Of a DNA stretch of 12,527 nucleotides, positions 1-7,117 are shown piece after piece. The notes beneath the pieces are model-generated. The model did no database searches, was not told the origin of the DNA, and saw only the letters and a program-made list of their open reading frames with translations. Location: contig SKWP01000234.1 in assembly GCA_007128865.1 (NCBI GenBank), positions 1 through 12,527 of the forward strand, read 5' to 3'. The translations under genes and the position numbers were made by a program. Origin of the DNA: Paracoccaceae bacterium (GTDB lineage Bacteria; Pseudomonadota; Alphaproteobacteria; Rhodobacterales; Rhodobacteraceae). Each line of letters opens with the position of its first letter. Within the stretch, counting starts at the first letter, position 1.

Positions 1-246
1 CAGGTGATCCGGGCGCGGTTCAAGCTGTTTCGCAGGGTCAAGGCCATCACCGCCGAGGCAAAGTGGTCGGGGATGTTCCTGTCCGGCTTTCCGCTGGTGG
101 CGCTGCTGGGCATCAACGTGTTGCAGCCCGACTATTATGATGACGTCCGCGACACCGCCCTGTTCATTCCGGCCTCGATCGCCGTGGGCGTGTTTCTGGT
201 CGTGAATGTCATCTTCATGCGGATGATGGTCAACATCAAGGTCTGA
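1..246 (+). CDS. tadB: Tad pilus inner-membrane platform protein TadB (3' end only)
   Basis: Only the last 81 codons are in the window; the reading frame is open to the left edge, so the start lies upstream. The visible piece has two hydrophobic segments, one around FLSGFPLVALLGINVL and one around PASIAVGVFLVVNVIF. It ends in the short basic tail MRMMVNIKV, as expected for the C-terminal membrane helices of a type II secretion F (GspF/T2SSF) protein. The gene directly downstream is a second T2SSF protein of the TadC type, and the tadB-tadC order is standard in Tad/Flp pilus clusters. TadB and TadC together form the inner-membrane platform on which the TadA motor ATPase acts. The assignment rests mainly on position, since the T2SSF core is outside the window. 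The gap to tadC is 11 bases. Confidence 0.85.
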   Translation, partial: QVIRARFKLFRRVKAITAEAKWSGMFLSGFPLVALLGINVLQPDYYDDVRDTALFIPASIAVGVFLVVNVIFMRMMVNIKV

Positions 247-257
247 GAGGCGGGGCA

Positions 258-1241
258 ATGGGCATTCTGGAACAGTTCAACCAGCTGCTGACCGGGCTTC
301 TAGGCCCGCTGGGCCCGGTGATTCTGGTCGGGGTACTCGGCCTTGTGCTGATCCTCGTCACGCTCGGCATGATGGCCACACGCAAGCCCGATCCGATGGA
401 GAAGCTGCGCGAACAGGCCCGCGGACGGCAAGCGCCCGAGCCTGGCCAGCAGGCGAAACTGCGCAGTTCCAGCACGGCGGCGGCCAAGCTCGAGAAATTC
501 TCGACCTTCCTCGAACCGCAGGACGAAAAGGAGCTGTCTTCCTCGCGGCTCAAGATGATGCAGGCGGGCTACCGGTCGCGCGATGCGGTGCGGACGTTCC
601 ATGCCATCCAGTTCGGGCTTGGCATGGGGCTTCTGGTCATCGGGGTGCTGATGGCGCTGGTGCAGAATGCCACGGGCGAGACATCGCCGATGGGGATGGC
701 ATTCACGGTGCTGATACCCGCGATGATCGGCTATTATGGCCCCAAGTACTGGGTGGAGCGTCGCCGCCAGTCCCGCCAGCAGGAAATCATCGATGGCTTT
801 CCCGACTCGCTCGACATGATGCTCGTCTGCGTGGAGGCCGGCCAGTCGCTCGACCAGTCGATCCTGAGGGTGTCGTCTGAAATGAAGGCAGGCTACCCCG
901 CGCTTGCCGAAGAGTTCGAAATCGTCGGCCAGGAAGTGAAGGCCGGCAAGGACCGCATATCGGTCCTCAAGGACATGTCCGAACGCTGCGGGGTGCCGGA
1001 TGTGTCGTCCTTTGTCACCGTGCTGGTCCAGTCGGCCACCTTCGGCACCTCGATTGGCGAGGCGCTGCGCGTCTATGCGGGCGAAATGCGTGACAAGCGC
1101 GTGATGCGCGCGGAAGAAAAGGCAAACGTGTTGCCAACCAAGCTGACCCTTGGCACGATGCTGTTCACGGTGCCGCCGCTGATGATCATCCTGATCGGCC
1201 CGTCCGTTTACGGTATCGTCCAGGTTCTTGGAGGCAACTGA
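258..1241 (+). CDS. tadC: Tad pilus inner-membrane platform protein TadC (T2SSF family)
   Basis: This 327-residue protein has the full TadC layout. There is one N-terminal membrane helix (about residues 14-41), two helices near 114-137 and 144-163, a cytoplasmic T2SSF domain from about 180 to 295, and a last helix near 296-324. The T2SSF region starts with FPDSLDMMLVCVEAGQSL (from residue 181) and continues with ALAEEF, GKDR and SFGTSIGEAL-like blocks typical of the family. With TadB it should form the inner-membrane platform that couples the TadA ATPase to pilin assembly. The ATG at 258 is well supported by GAGAGG at 245-250, 7 bases upstream. The stop overlaps or nearly touches the next reading frame. 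Length and composition are normal for the family. Confidence 0.93.
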   Translation: MGILEQFNQLLTGLLGPLGPVILVGVLGLVLILVTLGMMATRKPDPMEKLREQARGRQAPEPGQQAKLRSSSTAAAKLEKFSTFLEPQDEKELSSSRLKMMQAGYRSRDAVRTFHAIQFGLGMGLLVIGVLMALVQNATGETSPMGMAFTVLIPAMIGYYGPKYWVERRRQSRQQEIIDGFPDSLDMMLVCVEAGQSLDQSILRVSSEMKAGYPALAEEFEIVGQEVKAGKDRISVLKDMSERCGVPDVSSFVTVLVQSATFGTSIGEALRVYAGEMRDKRVMRAEEKANVLPTKLTLGTMLFTVPPLMIILIGPSVYGIVQVLGGN

Positions 1242-1813
1242 TCCCCCGCGTTCTTTCGGCCCCGTTCATTGCGGTTGTGGTGTTCGTGCTGTCCGGCTGC
1301 GCCGGCGACGGCCGGCTTGCGGCCGACCGCAGCGGGCCGCCGCCTCCGGCCGGTACGCCGGTTGTGCGCGATGCGGTGGACGGTCTCGCGGTCGGTCACC
1401 GTCTTATGGCTGCCGGCGAATACGATCTCGCCCTGCGGGCCTATCTGCGCGCGGCGGGCGAGCAGGGCGGCACGGTCGATGTCTTTTCGGCACTTGGCTC
1501 GGCAAATCTCCGGCTGGGGCGGCTCGGGCAGGCCGAAGACCTGCTGCGCCGCGCCATTTCCATCGATCAGACCTTCGTGCCGGCCCACAACAACCTCGGT
1601 GTGGTCCTGATGGAAAGGGGCACCTACGGCGAGGCGCGGAGGGTCTTCGAGACCGCTTTCGCGCTGGACAGTGGCAGATCGGACGAAATCCGGGAAAATC
1701 TGCGTCTCGCTATCGCAAAGACCGAGAATCCGGGATATGATCCCCCCAATGATAACAGACTGAGGCTGGTGCGGCGGGGCAGCGGGCAATTCCTTCTCCT
1801 CTCCACACCCTGA
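1238..1813 (+). CDS. TPR-repeat lipoprotein of the Tad cluster (TadD-like), probable non-standard start
   Basis: The protein is a probable lipoprotein with tetratricopeptide repeats. The repeats are around HRLMAAGEYDLALRAYLRAA, SALGSANLRLGRLGQAEDLLRRAI and NNLGVVLMERGTYGEARRVF. The last resembles the matching repeat of the next gene, so the two may be related. A lipobox LSGC is preceded by a hydrophobic stretch (SAPFIAVVVFV), but the first standard start codon in frame, GTG at 1277, leaves only 7 residues before the Cys, too few for a signal peptide. Reading back in frame restores a complete signal peptide from CTG at 1238 (a 4-base CTGA overlap with the tadC stop) or ATC at 1241. GGAGG at 1230-1234 precedes both, at 3 and 6 bases. 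I chose 1238; the exact start is uncertain. TPR lipoproteins in Tad loci are thought to act in pilus assembly or secretin placement. The C-terminal tail after about residue 165 shows no recognisable fold. Confidence 0.82.
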   Translation: MIPRVLSAPFIAVVVFVLSGCAGDGRLAADRSGPPPPAGTPVVRDAVDGLAVGHRLMAAGEYDLALRAYLRAAGEQGGTVDVFSALGSANLRLGRLGQAEDLLRRAISIDQTFVPAHNNLGVVLMERGTYGEARRVFETAFALDSGRSDEIRENLRLAIAKTENPGYDPPNDNRLRLVRRGSGQFLLLSTP

Positions 1814-1828
1814 GTGCAGAGCAGTTCG

Positions 1829-1833
1829 AAGGA
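1829..1833 (+). promoter_or_regulatory. Ribosome binding site of the tadD-like gene
   Basis: AAGGA lies 9 bases before the ATG at 1843, in the 29-base gap after the previous stop. It fixes that ATG as the start and suggests that this gene initiates independently, unlike the overlapping genes further downstream. Confidence 0.6.
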
Positions 1834-1842
1834 CGCAGGTAC

Positions 1843-2700
1843 ATGCGCCATCTTGTTTTCGTGCCGCTGCTTCTGGGCGGTGCGGTGCTTGTCGGGGGAT
1901 GCGACCGGAATTCCGACGCAGCCGCCGCGCGCGCCATCCAGAGCGTCAACGTCATAGACGAAACCAATCTGAACGACATCATGCTCACCGTCGCCGACCC
2001 GGCCGAGGCGGTAAGCTATTTCCAGCGCGCCAGCGCGGAATACCCCGACCGGATCGACCTGCAGCGCGGGCTCGGGCGGTCGCTGGTGCGGGCGGGGCGT
2101 CCGCAGGACGCGGTCGAGGTCTGGCGAAAGGTCACCGCCATGCCCGGCGCGACCAATGACGACCACGTCGACCATGCCGACGCGCTGATCCGCTCGAACC
2201 AGTGGGACCGCGCCGCAACGGTGCTTGAATCGATCCCCCCGACCCACGAAACCTTTGAACGCTACCGGCTCGAGGCGATGATCGCCGACAGCCGCAAGCA
2301 ATGGGACCGGGCCGACAGCTTTTACGAGACGGCAGCCGGGCTGACCACCCGCCCGGCCGGGGTGCTGAACAACTGGGGCTTCTCGAAGCTGACCCGCGGC
2401 GATTTTGCCGGGGCCGAGCGGCTTTTCGTCCAGGCCATCCGCTACGATGCCAACCTCTTTACCGCAAAGAACAACCTTGTCATGGCACGCGGCGCGCAGC
2501 GCAACTATCAGCTTCCCATGGTCGAGATGACCCAGGTCGAACGGGCGCAGCTTTTGCACACGCTCGCGCTTTCGGCGATCAAACAGGGTGATGTCCAGGT
2601 CGGCAGGGCGCTCTTGCAGGATGCGGTCGACACCCATCCGCAGCATTTCGAGGTCGCCGTGCGTGCGCTGCGGGCGCTGGACGCGAACGTGGTCAACTGA
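1843..2700 (+). CDS. tadD: TPR-repeat lipoprotein TadD
   Basis: This 285-residue protein begins with a clear lipoprotein signal peptide: MRH, a hydrophobic core, and the lipobox LVGGC with the acylated Cys at residue 20. TPR-like helical repeats fill most of the rest (for example AVSYFQRASAEYPDRIDLQR, NNWGFSKLTRGDFAGAERLF and HTLALSAIKQGDVQVGRALL). The C-terminal block with NNWGF, NLFTAKNNLVMARG and QRNYQLPMVEM is typical of TadD proteins in Rhodobacteraceae. TadD is required for Tad pilus biogenesis and is thought to help assemble or localise the secretin and other envelope parts. Residue +2 after the Cys is Asp, which in enterobacteria keeps a lipoprotein in the inner membrane; whether that rule holds here is unknown. 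The stop TGA shares one base with the ATG of the prepilin peptidase (TGATG), so the two are probably co-translated. Confidence 0.88.
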   Translation: MRHLVFVPLLLGGAVLVGGCDRNSDAAAARAIQSVNVIDETNLNDIMLTVADPAEAVSYFQRASAEYPDRIDLQRGLGRSLVRAGRPQDAVEVWRKVTAMPGATNDDHVDHADALIRSNQWDRAATVLESIPPTHETFERYRLEAMIADSRKQWDRADSFYETAAGLTTRPAGVLNNWGFSKLTRGDFAGAERLFVQAIRYDANLFTAKNNLVMARGAQRNYQLPMVEMTQVERAQLLHTLALSAIKQGDVQVGRALLQDAVDTHPQHFEVAVRALRALDANVVN

Positions 2701-3197
2701 TGGTGCAGCAGGCGGCCAGCGCCGGGCTGTGGCTGCTTGCCTTTGCCACCCCCATCGCGCTCTGGGTGATGTGGAGCGACATGGCAAGCATGCGCATTCC
2801 CAACAAGGCCGTGCTGGCGCTGACGGCGGTTTTCGCCGTCGTCGGCATCCTTGTGCTGCCGCTGGAGGAATACCTCTGGCGCTGGAGCCACCTTGCGGTG
2901 GTGCTGGCGATCGGTTTCGTGATCAGCACCGCAGGGCTGGTCGGCGCCGGAGACGCCAAGTTTGCTGCCGCCATGGCGCCGTTCGTTGCACGCCCCGATC
3001 TGGGCCTGTTCCTGCCATTATTCGCCGCGATACTCGTTTCAGCCTTCGTGACACACCGCCTGGTCAGGGCAACGCCCGCGCTGCGCGGAATGTCACCGGG
3101 CTGGGTTTCATGGGAAAGCTCGCAGTTTCCCATGGGGCTCGCACTGGGCGGAGCCCTTATCGCCTATCTGGCACTCGTCGCCGCCTTCGGTGTCTGA
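2700..3197 (+). CDS. tadV: A24 prepilin peptidase (TadV/CpaA type)
   Basis: This is a 165-residue polytopic membrane protein with about five or six hydrophobic segments. It carries the two catalytic aspartates of A24 aspartic peptidases: Asp27 in WSDMASMRIPNK and Asp85 in the GxGD motif (GAGDAKF). It lacks the N-terminal methylase domain of PilD and so matches the short TadV/CpaA form. Such enzymes cut the leader of the Flp pilin and of the TadE/TadF pseudopilins at the cytoplasmic face of the inner membrane. The ATG shares one base with the tadD stop, which suggests translational coupling. The C-terminal segment (SWESSQFPMGLALGGALIAY) carries the FPMG motif common near the last helix of these peptidases. 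All key residues are present. Confidence 0.92.
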   Translation: MVQQAASAGLWLLAFATPIALWVMWSDMASMRIPNKAVLALTAVFAVVGILVLPLEEYLWRWSHLAVVLAIGFVISTAGLVGAGDAKFAAAMAPFVARPDLGLFLPLFAAILVSAFVTHRLVRATPALRGMSPGWVSWESSQFPMGLALGGALIAYLALVAAFGV

Positions 3198-3203
3198 CGC
3201 CGG

Positions 3204-3218
3204 CGCGGCGGGGCCGCG
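3204..3218 (+). terminator. GC-rich hairpin after the prepilin peptidase gene, weak terminator candidate
   Basis: CGCGGC (3204-3209) pairs perfectly with GCCGCG (3213-3218) around a GGG loop, 6 bases after the stop codon. There is no T-run after it, so it is not a classical intrinsic terminator. It may stall transcription or protect an mRNA end. In DNA this GC-rich such hairpins also arise by chance. Confidence 0.25.
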
Positions 3219-3245
3219 ACGGATGGACCTGAACGGAAACCGACG

Positions 3246-4556
3246 ATGAACATCCAGACCTCGAATGTGCTTGCCCCGCCGGCGCCGCGCAGCGTTGCAG
3301 ACCTTGGCCTGCCGGCGGTGATGGTCAAGGAAATCCTGATCAAGACGATCTTTCGCAGTTCGGCCGACACGGTATCGGACATCGCAAGGGTCACCTGCCT
3401 TCCGGTGCCCATCGCGCAGGAGGTCATCGACCTGTGCCGCAGCCAGAACCTGCTCGAGGCGACGGGCACGCTGCATGCCACATCGGGCAGCGAAATGGGG
3501 TACCGGCTGACCGATTCGGGCAAGGCGCGTGCGCTGGATGCACTGGCGCAGTCCGAATACTACGGCGCGGTTCCGGTGCCGATGGAGCAGTTCGCCGAAC
3601 AGGTCAAGCGGCAGTCCATCCGCAACATCCGCATCACCCGCGACCAGCTTACCGCCGCCATGGGCGACCTGATACTTCCGCCGAAGCTGCTGGACCAGCT
3701 TGGCCCGGCCGTCGGCTCGGGGCGCTCCATCCTGATGTACGGCCCGCCCGGCAACGGGAAATCATCGATCTCGAACGGCATCCGCAATGCGCTGGGCGAC
3801 CGGATCTTCGTGCCGCGTGCGGTCGAACATTCCGGACAGGTAATCTCGGTCTATGACCCGATCGTGCACAGCAAGGCCGAAACGGTGGTCGACGACCCGA
3901 CCTGCCTGCGCCGCAGCTCGGCACGGCATGACCGCCGGTTTGTCTGGTGCGAGCGGCCTACCGTGATTACCGGCGGCGAACTGACGCTGTCGATGCTGGA
4001 TCTGACCTACAACCCTACCGCGCGCACCTATCAGGCGCCCTTGCAGATGAAGGCTGCCGGCGGTGTGTTCATCGTCGACGACCTCGGCCGGCAGGAGGAA
4101 AGCCCGCAGGCGCTGATCAACCGATGGATCGTGCCGCTCGAGGAAGGCCACGATATCCTTGCCCTGCAATCGGGCGAGAAATTCGTGGTACCCTTCGACA
4201 CGCTGGTGATCTTCTCGACCAACTTTCACCCCAACGAGATTTTCGACCGCGCGGCGCTGCGCCGGATCTTCTTCAAGATCAAGATCGACGGGCCCGATCA
4301 GGAAGGTTTCCTGAAGATCTTTGCCATGGTGGCGCGCAAGAAGGGCATGGCCCTGAACGAAGACGCGATGGTGCATCTGCTTGGCCGAAAATTCCCCACC
4401 ATCGACAACCAGTATGCCAACTACATGCCGGTGTTCCTGATCGACCAGATGAAATCGATCTGCGAATTCGAGGATATCCCCTATCGCATGTCACCCGATC
4501 TGATCGACCGCGCCTGGGAGAACCTGTACGTCCGCGACGAAAAGATCATGAAGTAG
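3246..4556 (+). CDS. AAA+ ATPase with N-terminal winged-helix-like region, Tad-cluster associated
   Basis: This is a 436-residue ATPase of unknown role. The N-terminal part (about residues 25-105) has helices and an ending (GYRLTDSGKARALDAL) typical of a winged-helix domain. The AAA+ core follows, with Walker A GPPGNGKSS (166-174), Walker B FIVDD (275-279), a sensor-1-like STN (Asn326) and a likely arginine finger at Arg339/Arg340 in DRAALRRIFFKI. A C-terminal helical lid occupies about 345-436. The active-site residues look intact, so it should hydrolyse ATP. No signal peptide or membrane segment is seen, so it is cytoplasmic. It lies 48 bases after the prepilin peptidase. It is not the TadA motor or the CpaE/TadZ ParA-like ATPase, as their signatures are absent. 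I recognise it only as a conserved, uncharacterised family. A chaperone or remodelling role in pilus assembly, or a regulatory role, would be inference. The ribosome site is weak (GGAAA region). Confidence 0.85.
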   Translation: MNIQTSNVLAPPAPRSVADLGLPAVMVKEILIKTIFRSSADTVSDIARVTCLPVPIAQEVIDLCRSQNLLEATGTLHATSGSEMGYRLTDSGKARALDALAQSEYYGAVPVPMEQFAEQVKRQSIRNIRITRDQLTAAMGDLILPPKLLDQLGPAVGSGRSILMYGPPGNGKSSISNGIRNALGDRIFVPRAVEHSGQVISVYDPIVHSKAETVVDDPTCLRRSSARHDRRFVWCERPTVITGGELTLSMLDLTYNPTARTYQAPLQMKAAGGVFIVDDLGRQEESPQALINRWIVPLEEGHDILALQSGEKFVVPFDTLVIFSTNFHPNEIFDRAALRRIFFKIKIDGPDQEGFLKIFAMVARKKGMALNEDAMVHLLGRKFPTIDNQYANYMPVFLIDQMKSICEFEDIPYRMSPDLIDRAWENLYVRDEKIMK

Positions 4557-4585
4557 CGGCGCGCCGGCCCTTTTCGGGGCGCCGC
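4556..4585 (+). terminator. Possible weak terminator hairpin after the AAA+ ATPase gene
   Basis: GCGGCGC (4556-4562) pairs with GCGCCGC (4579-4585), and an inner CCC/GGG closes a TTTTC loop, with five bases unpaired on the 5' side. It begins at the last base of the stop codon. Only a short T-poor tail (TTCCTATCT) follows the extended arm, so termination would be partial at best. It marks the likely end of the Tad transcription unit. Confidence 0.35.
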
Positions 4586-4604
4586 CGCTTCCTATCTGCG
4601 GGGG

Positions 4605-7022
4605 ATGAGCAACGCCTTGCCCCCCGCCCTTGCCGAATGGTTCACGCGCCGCGGGTGGGGGCTGCATGCCCATCAGCAGGCGGTGCTGGACCGCGCCTCG
4701 GCGCCGGCCTTGTTGCTGGTGGCGCCCACCGGCGGTGGCAAGACGCTGGCCGGCTTTCTGCCGTCGCTGGCCGAGATTGCCGGTGCGCCGCGGGCGGGGC
4801 TGCATACACTTTACGTTTCGCCGCTCAAGGCACTGACGGCCGACATCCGGCGCAACCTTTCGGTCCCGGTGGCCGAGGCCGGCCTGCCTGTCCGGATCGA
4901 GGATCGCACCGGCGACACGCCCTCGGGCGCCCGGCGGCGCCAGCGTGCCGACCCGCCCCATATCCTGCTGACCACCCCGGAAAGCCTTGCACTGCTGCTA
5001 TCCTACGAGGATGCGCCACGCATCTTCGCGGGTCTGCGCCGGGTGATCGTGGACGAAGCCCATGCGCTGGCCGAATCGAAACGCGGCGACCAGCTTGTGC
5101 TCGGGCTGGCGCGGCTTTCGCGTCTGGCGCCGGGTCTGCGGCGGCTGGGGCTTTCGGCAACGGTCGAGGACCCCGCCGCGCTGGGCCGGTTTCTGGCCTG
5201 CCACCCCGACCCTTGCGAAATCCTGCTGGCCGATCCCGGCCCGTCGCCGGATATTGCGATGCTGGATACCGCCGCACCGCCGCCATGGGCCGGCGGCGGC
5301 GGGCGCCATGCCATTCCCGAAATCCTTGCCGCGATCCGCGCCCACCAGACCACGCTGATCTTTCACAACACCCGCGCGCAGGCGGAAATCTTCTTTCACG
5401 AACTCTGGATGGCGAACGGCGAGGGGCTGCCGATAGCGATCCACCACGGCAGTCTTTCGCGCGAGGCCCGCGGACGGGTCGAGGCGGCGATGGTGGCGGG
5501 CGAATTGCGCGCCGTTGTCTGCACCGGAACGCTGGACCTGGGCATCGACTGGGGCAATGTCGACCTTGTGATCCAGGTTGGCGCGCCGAGGAACGTCAAG
5601 CGGATGGTGCAGCGCATCGGGCGGGCGAACCACCGTTACAACGCGCCGTCAAAGGCGCTTGTGGTGCCCGCCAACCGCTTCGAGGTGATCGAATGCCATG
5701 CCGCGCTTGCCGCGGTGCGCGATGGCACGCTTGACGGAGAGCCGCGCGGCCCCGGCCCGCGCGATGTCTTGTGCCAGCACATCCTTGCCACCGCGGCGGC
5801 CGGCCCGTTCGACGCCGATACGCTGTATTCCGAAGTCGTGTCGGCAGGCCCCTATGCGGGGCTGGATCGCGCAGGTTTCGACGCCTGCCTCGAATTCGCG
5901 GCCACCGGCGGCTATGCCCTGCGCGCCTATGATCGCTGGCAACGCCTGCTGCGGCGGGCAGACGGACGATGGCAGCTGCGCGACCCGCGCAGCGCTGCCA
6001 CGATCCGCATGAACCTCGGCACCATCATCGACACCGAGACGCTGAAGGTGCGGCTGCGCCACAACCGCGGCGGCCAGCCGCTGGGCGAGGTGGAAGAGGG
6101 CTTTGCCGCGACCCTGACACCGGGCGACCGGTTTCTTATCGGCGGGCAGGTGGTGCGCTTCGAGGGGCTGCGCGAACTGGTTGTCGAAGTCACGCCGCAG
6201 CCGGGCCGCGACCCCAAGGTCGCGGTGTTCAACGGCACCAAATTCGCTACCTCCACGCTGCTTGCAGACCGGATTCTGGGGCTGCTGGCCCGACCTTCGG
6301 AATGGTGCAGCCTGCCGCGACACACCGCCGACTGGCTGGCATTGCAGCAGGACATGTCGGCGCTGCCCCGGGCCGACCGGTTGCTGGTTGAATCATTTCC
6401 CCATGACGGGCGGGAACATGTCTGTGTCTACGGCTTCGCGGGCCGCAACGGCCAGCAGACCCTCGGCATCCTGCTGACCAAACGGCTGGAGGAAACCGGC
6501 CACGCGCCCCTTGGCTTTGTCGCCACCGATTACGCGACCCTGATCTGGGGTCTGGAACCGCTGCACGATGCCGCGCCGCTTTTCGACAGGGCAGCGCTGC
6601 GCGAGGGGCTGGAAACCTGGCTGCAGGGCAATGCGGTGATGAAACGGACCTTCCGCAGCAGCGCCATCATCGCCGGGCTGATCGAACGCAACACCGCCGG
6701 GCGCCGTCGCAGCGGGCGGCAGGCAACGTTTTCCTCGGATATCCTGTACGACACCCTGCGCCGCCATGACCCGGGGCATCTGATGCTCGATATCACCCGC
6801 GAGGAAGCGATGCGCGGGCTGGTGGACTTCGGGCGCGTCAAGGCGATGCTGGACCGCGTCGGCGGCCGGATCGACTGTCTGCGGCTGCCACGGGTGACAC
6901 CCTTTGCCGCACCGCTGTTTCTTGAGGCAGGCCGGGTACCGGTGGAAGGAACCGGCCGGGAGCGGCTGATCGAGTCTGCCGCGGCAAGGCTGCTGGACAT
7001 GGCCGGGCTGGCTGCGCAATAG
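4605..7022 (+). CDS. Lhr-like DEXH-box helicase, ligase-associated DNA damage response type
   Basis: This 805-residue superfamily 2 helicase has the motifs in order: HQQAVL near the N-terminus, Walker A APTGGGKT (40-47), motif Ia SPLKALTADI, Ib TTPESL, motif II DEAH (150-153), motif III SAT (184-186), motif IV IFHNTRAQAE, motif V GTLDLGIDWG and motif VI QRIGRANHR (from Gln336). After the two RecA folds comes a long Lhr-type C-terminal region (about 380-800) that fits the winged-helix and beta-barrel Lhr core. The length and sequence match the ligase-associated DEXH helicase family, which normally sits with an ATP-dependent DNA ligase, an exonuclease and the phosphoesterase PdeM. None of these lies next to it here. 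Lhr-core enzymes are ATP-driven 3'-5' translocases acting in DNA repair. The ATG at 4605 follows directly on a GGGGG run with no spacer, so initiation may be weak or the true site unusual. Confidence 0.9.
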   Translation: MSNALPPALAEWFTRRGWGLHAHQQAVLDRASAPALLLVAPTGGGKTLAGFLPSLAEIAGAPRAGLHTLYVSPLKALTADIRRNLSVPVAEAGLPVRIEDRTGDTPSGARRRQRADPPHILLTTPESLALLLSYEDAPRIFAGLRRVIVDEAHALAESKRGDQLVLGLARLSRLAPGLRRLGLSATVEDPAALGRFLACHPDPCEILLADPGPSPDIAMLDTAAPPPWAGGGGRHAIPEILAAIRAHQTTLIFHNTRAQAEIFFHELWMANGEGLPIAIHHGSLSREARGRVEAAMVAGELRAVVCTGTLDLGIDWGNVDLVIQVGAPRNVKRMVQRIGRANHRYNAPSKALVVPANRFEVIECHAALAAVRDGTLDGEPRGPGPRDVLCQHILATAAAGPFDADTLYSEVVSAGPYAGLDRAGFDACLEFAATGGYALRAYDRWQRLLRRADGRWQLRDPRSAATIRMNLGTIIDTETLKVRLRHNRGGQPLGEVEEGFAATLTPGDRFLIGGQVVRFEGLRELVVEVTPQPGRDPKVAVFNGTKFATSTLLADRILGLLARPSEWCSLPRHTADWLALQQDMSALPRADRLLVESFPHDGREHVCVYGFAGRNGQQTLGILLTKRLEETGHAPLGFVATDYATLIWGLEPLHDAAPLFDRAALREGLETWLQGNAVMKRTFRSSAIIAGLIERNTAGRRRSGRQATFSSDILYDTLRRHDPGHLMLDITREEAMRGLVDFGRVKAMLDRVGGRIDCLRLPRVTPFAAPLFLEAGRVPVEGTGRERLIESAAARLLDMAGLAAQ

Positions 7023-7024
7023 CC

Positions 7025-7049
7025 GCCGGAACGGCCGTTTCGGCCCGGC
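7025..7049 (+). terminator. Small hairpin after the helicase stop, possible terminator
   Basis: GGCCG (7033-7037) pairs with CGGCC (7041-7045) around TTT, and GCCG (7025-7028) can add CGGC (7046-7049) across a four-base bulge. There is no T-run. Its 3' side uses bases 7045-7049, which are also the start of the larger inverted repeat at 7045-7104, so the two folds compete. Confidence 0.3.
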
Positions 7050-7104
7050 AGGAACCTGCGTCAAGCCTTCACGTTTCCGGAAAACTGCTTGACGTCCCTG
7101 CCGG
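7045..7104. repeat. Nested inverted repeats in the helicase-yidC gap
   Basis: Two perfect 8-base arms are nested. CCGGCAGG (7045-7052) matches CCTGCCGG (7097-7104), and inside it CGTCAAGC (7059-7066) matches GCTTGACG (7087-7094). The centre holds the 10-base palindrome TTTCCGGAAA (7074-7083), and GTTT/AAAC can extend the stem there. The three elements are nearly concentric. The whole can form a long interrupted hairpin in RNA or a set of protein half-sites in DNA. Its inner right arm contains the TTGACG taken as a -35 box. The role is unknown: terminator for the helicase, operator, or leader structure for yidC. Confidence 0.6.
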
Positions 7105-7117
7105 CAGTCTGTTGAAC
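7089..7117 (+). promoter_or_regulatory. Possible sigma-70-type promoter for the yidC operon
   Basis: TTGACG (7089-7094) matches the -35 consensus at five of six bases. It is followed after 17 bases by TTGAAC (7112-7117), a poor -10 match with three of six. Weak -10 boxes are common in GC-rich alphaproteobacteria. The spacing and the position 39 bases before the yidC start are reasonable. It is the only promoter-like site I see in the 133-base gap. Confidence 0.35.

Noticed and set aside
1228..1740. Alternative frame starting at TTG 1228 over the first TPR lipoprotein
   Set aside because: The product is a low-complexity Arg/Gly/Ala sequence, whereas the chosen frame has a lipobox and TPR repeats.
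1624..2787. 387-codon minus-strand open frame opposite tadD
   Set aside because: It is antisense to a gene with a clear signal peptide and TPR repeats. Long antisense frames are expected at this GC content, and no motif is seen.
3947..5734. 595-codon open frame across the AAA+ ATPase and helicase genes
   Set aside because: It is a composition shadow: it is Arg/Gly/Pro/Ala-rich with no domain, while two genes with complete motifs occupy the same DNA in other frames.
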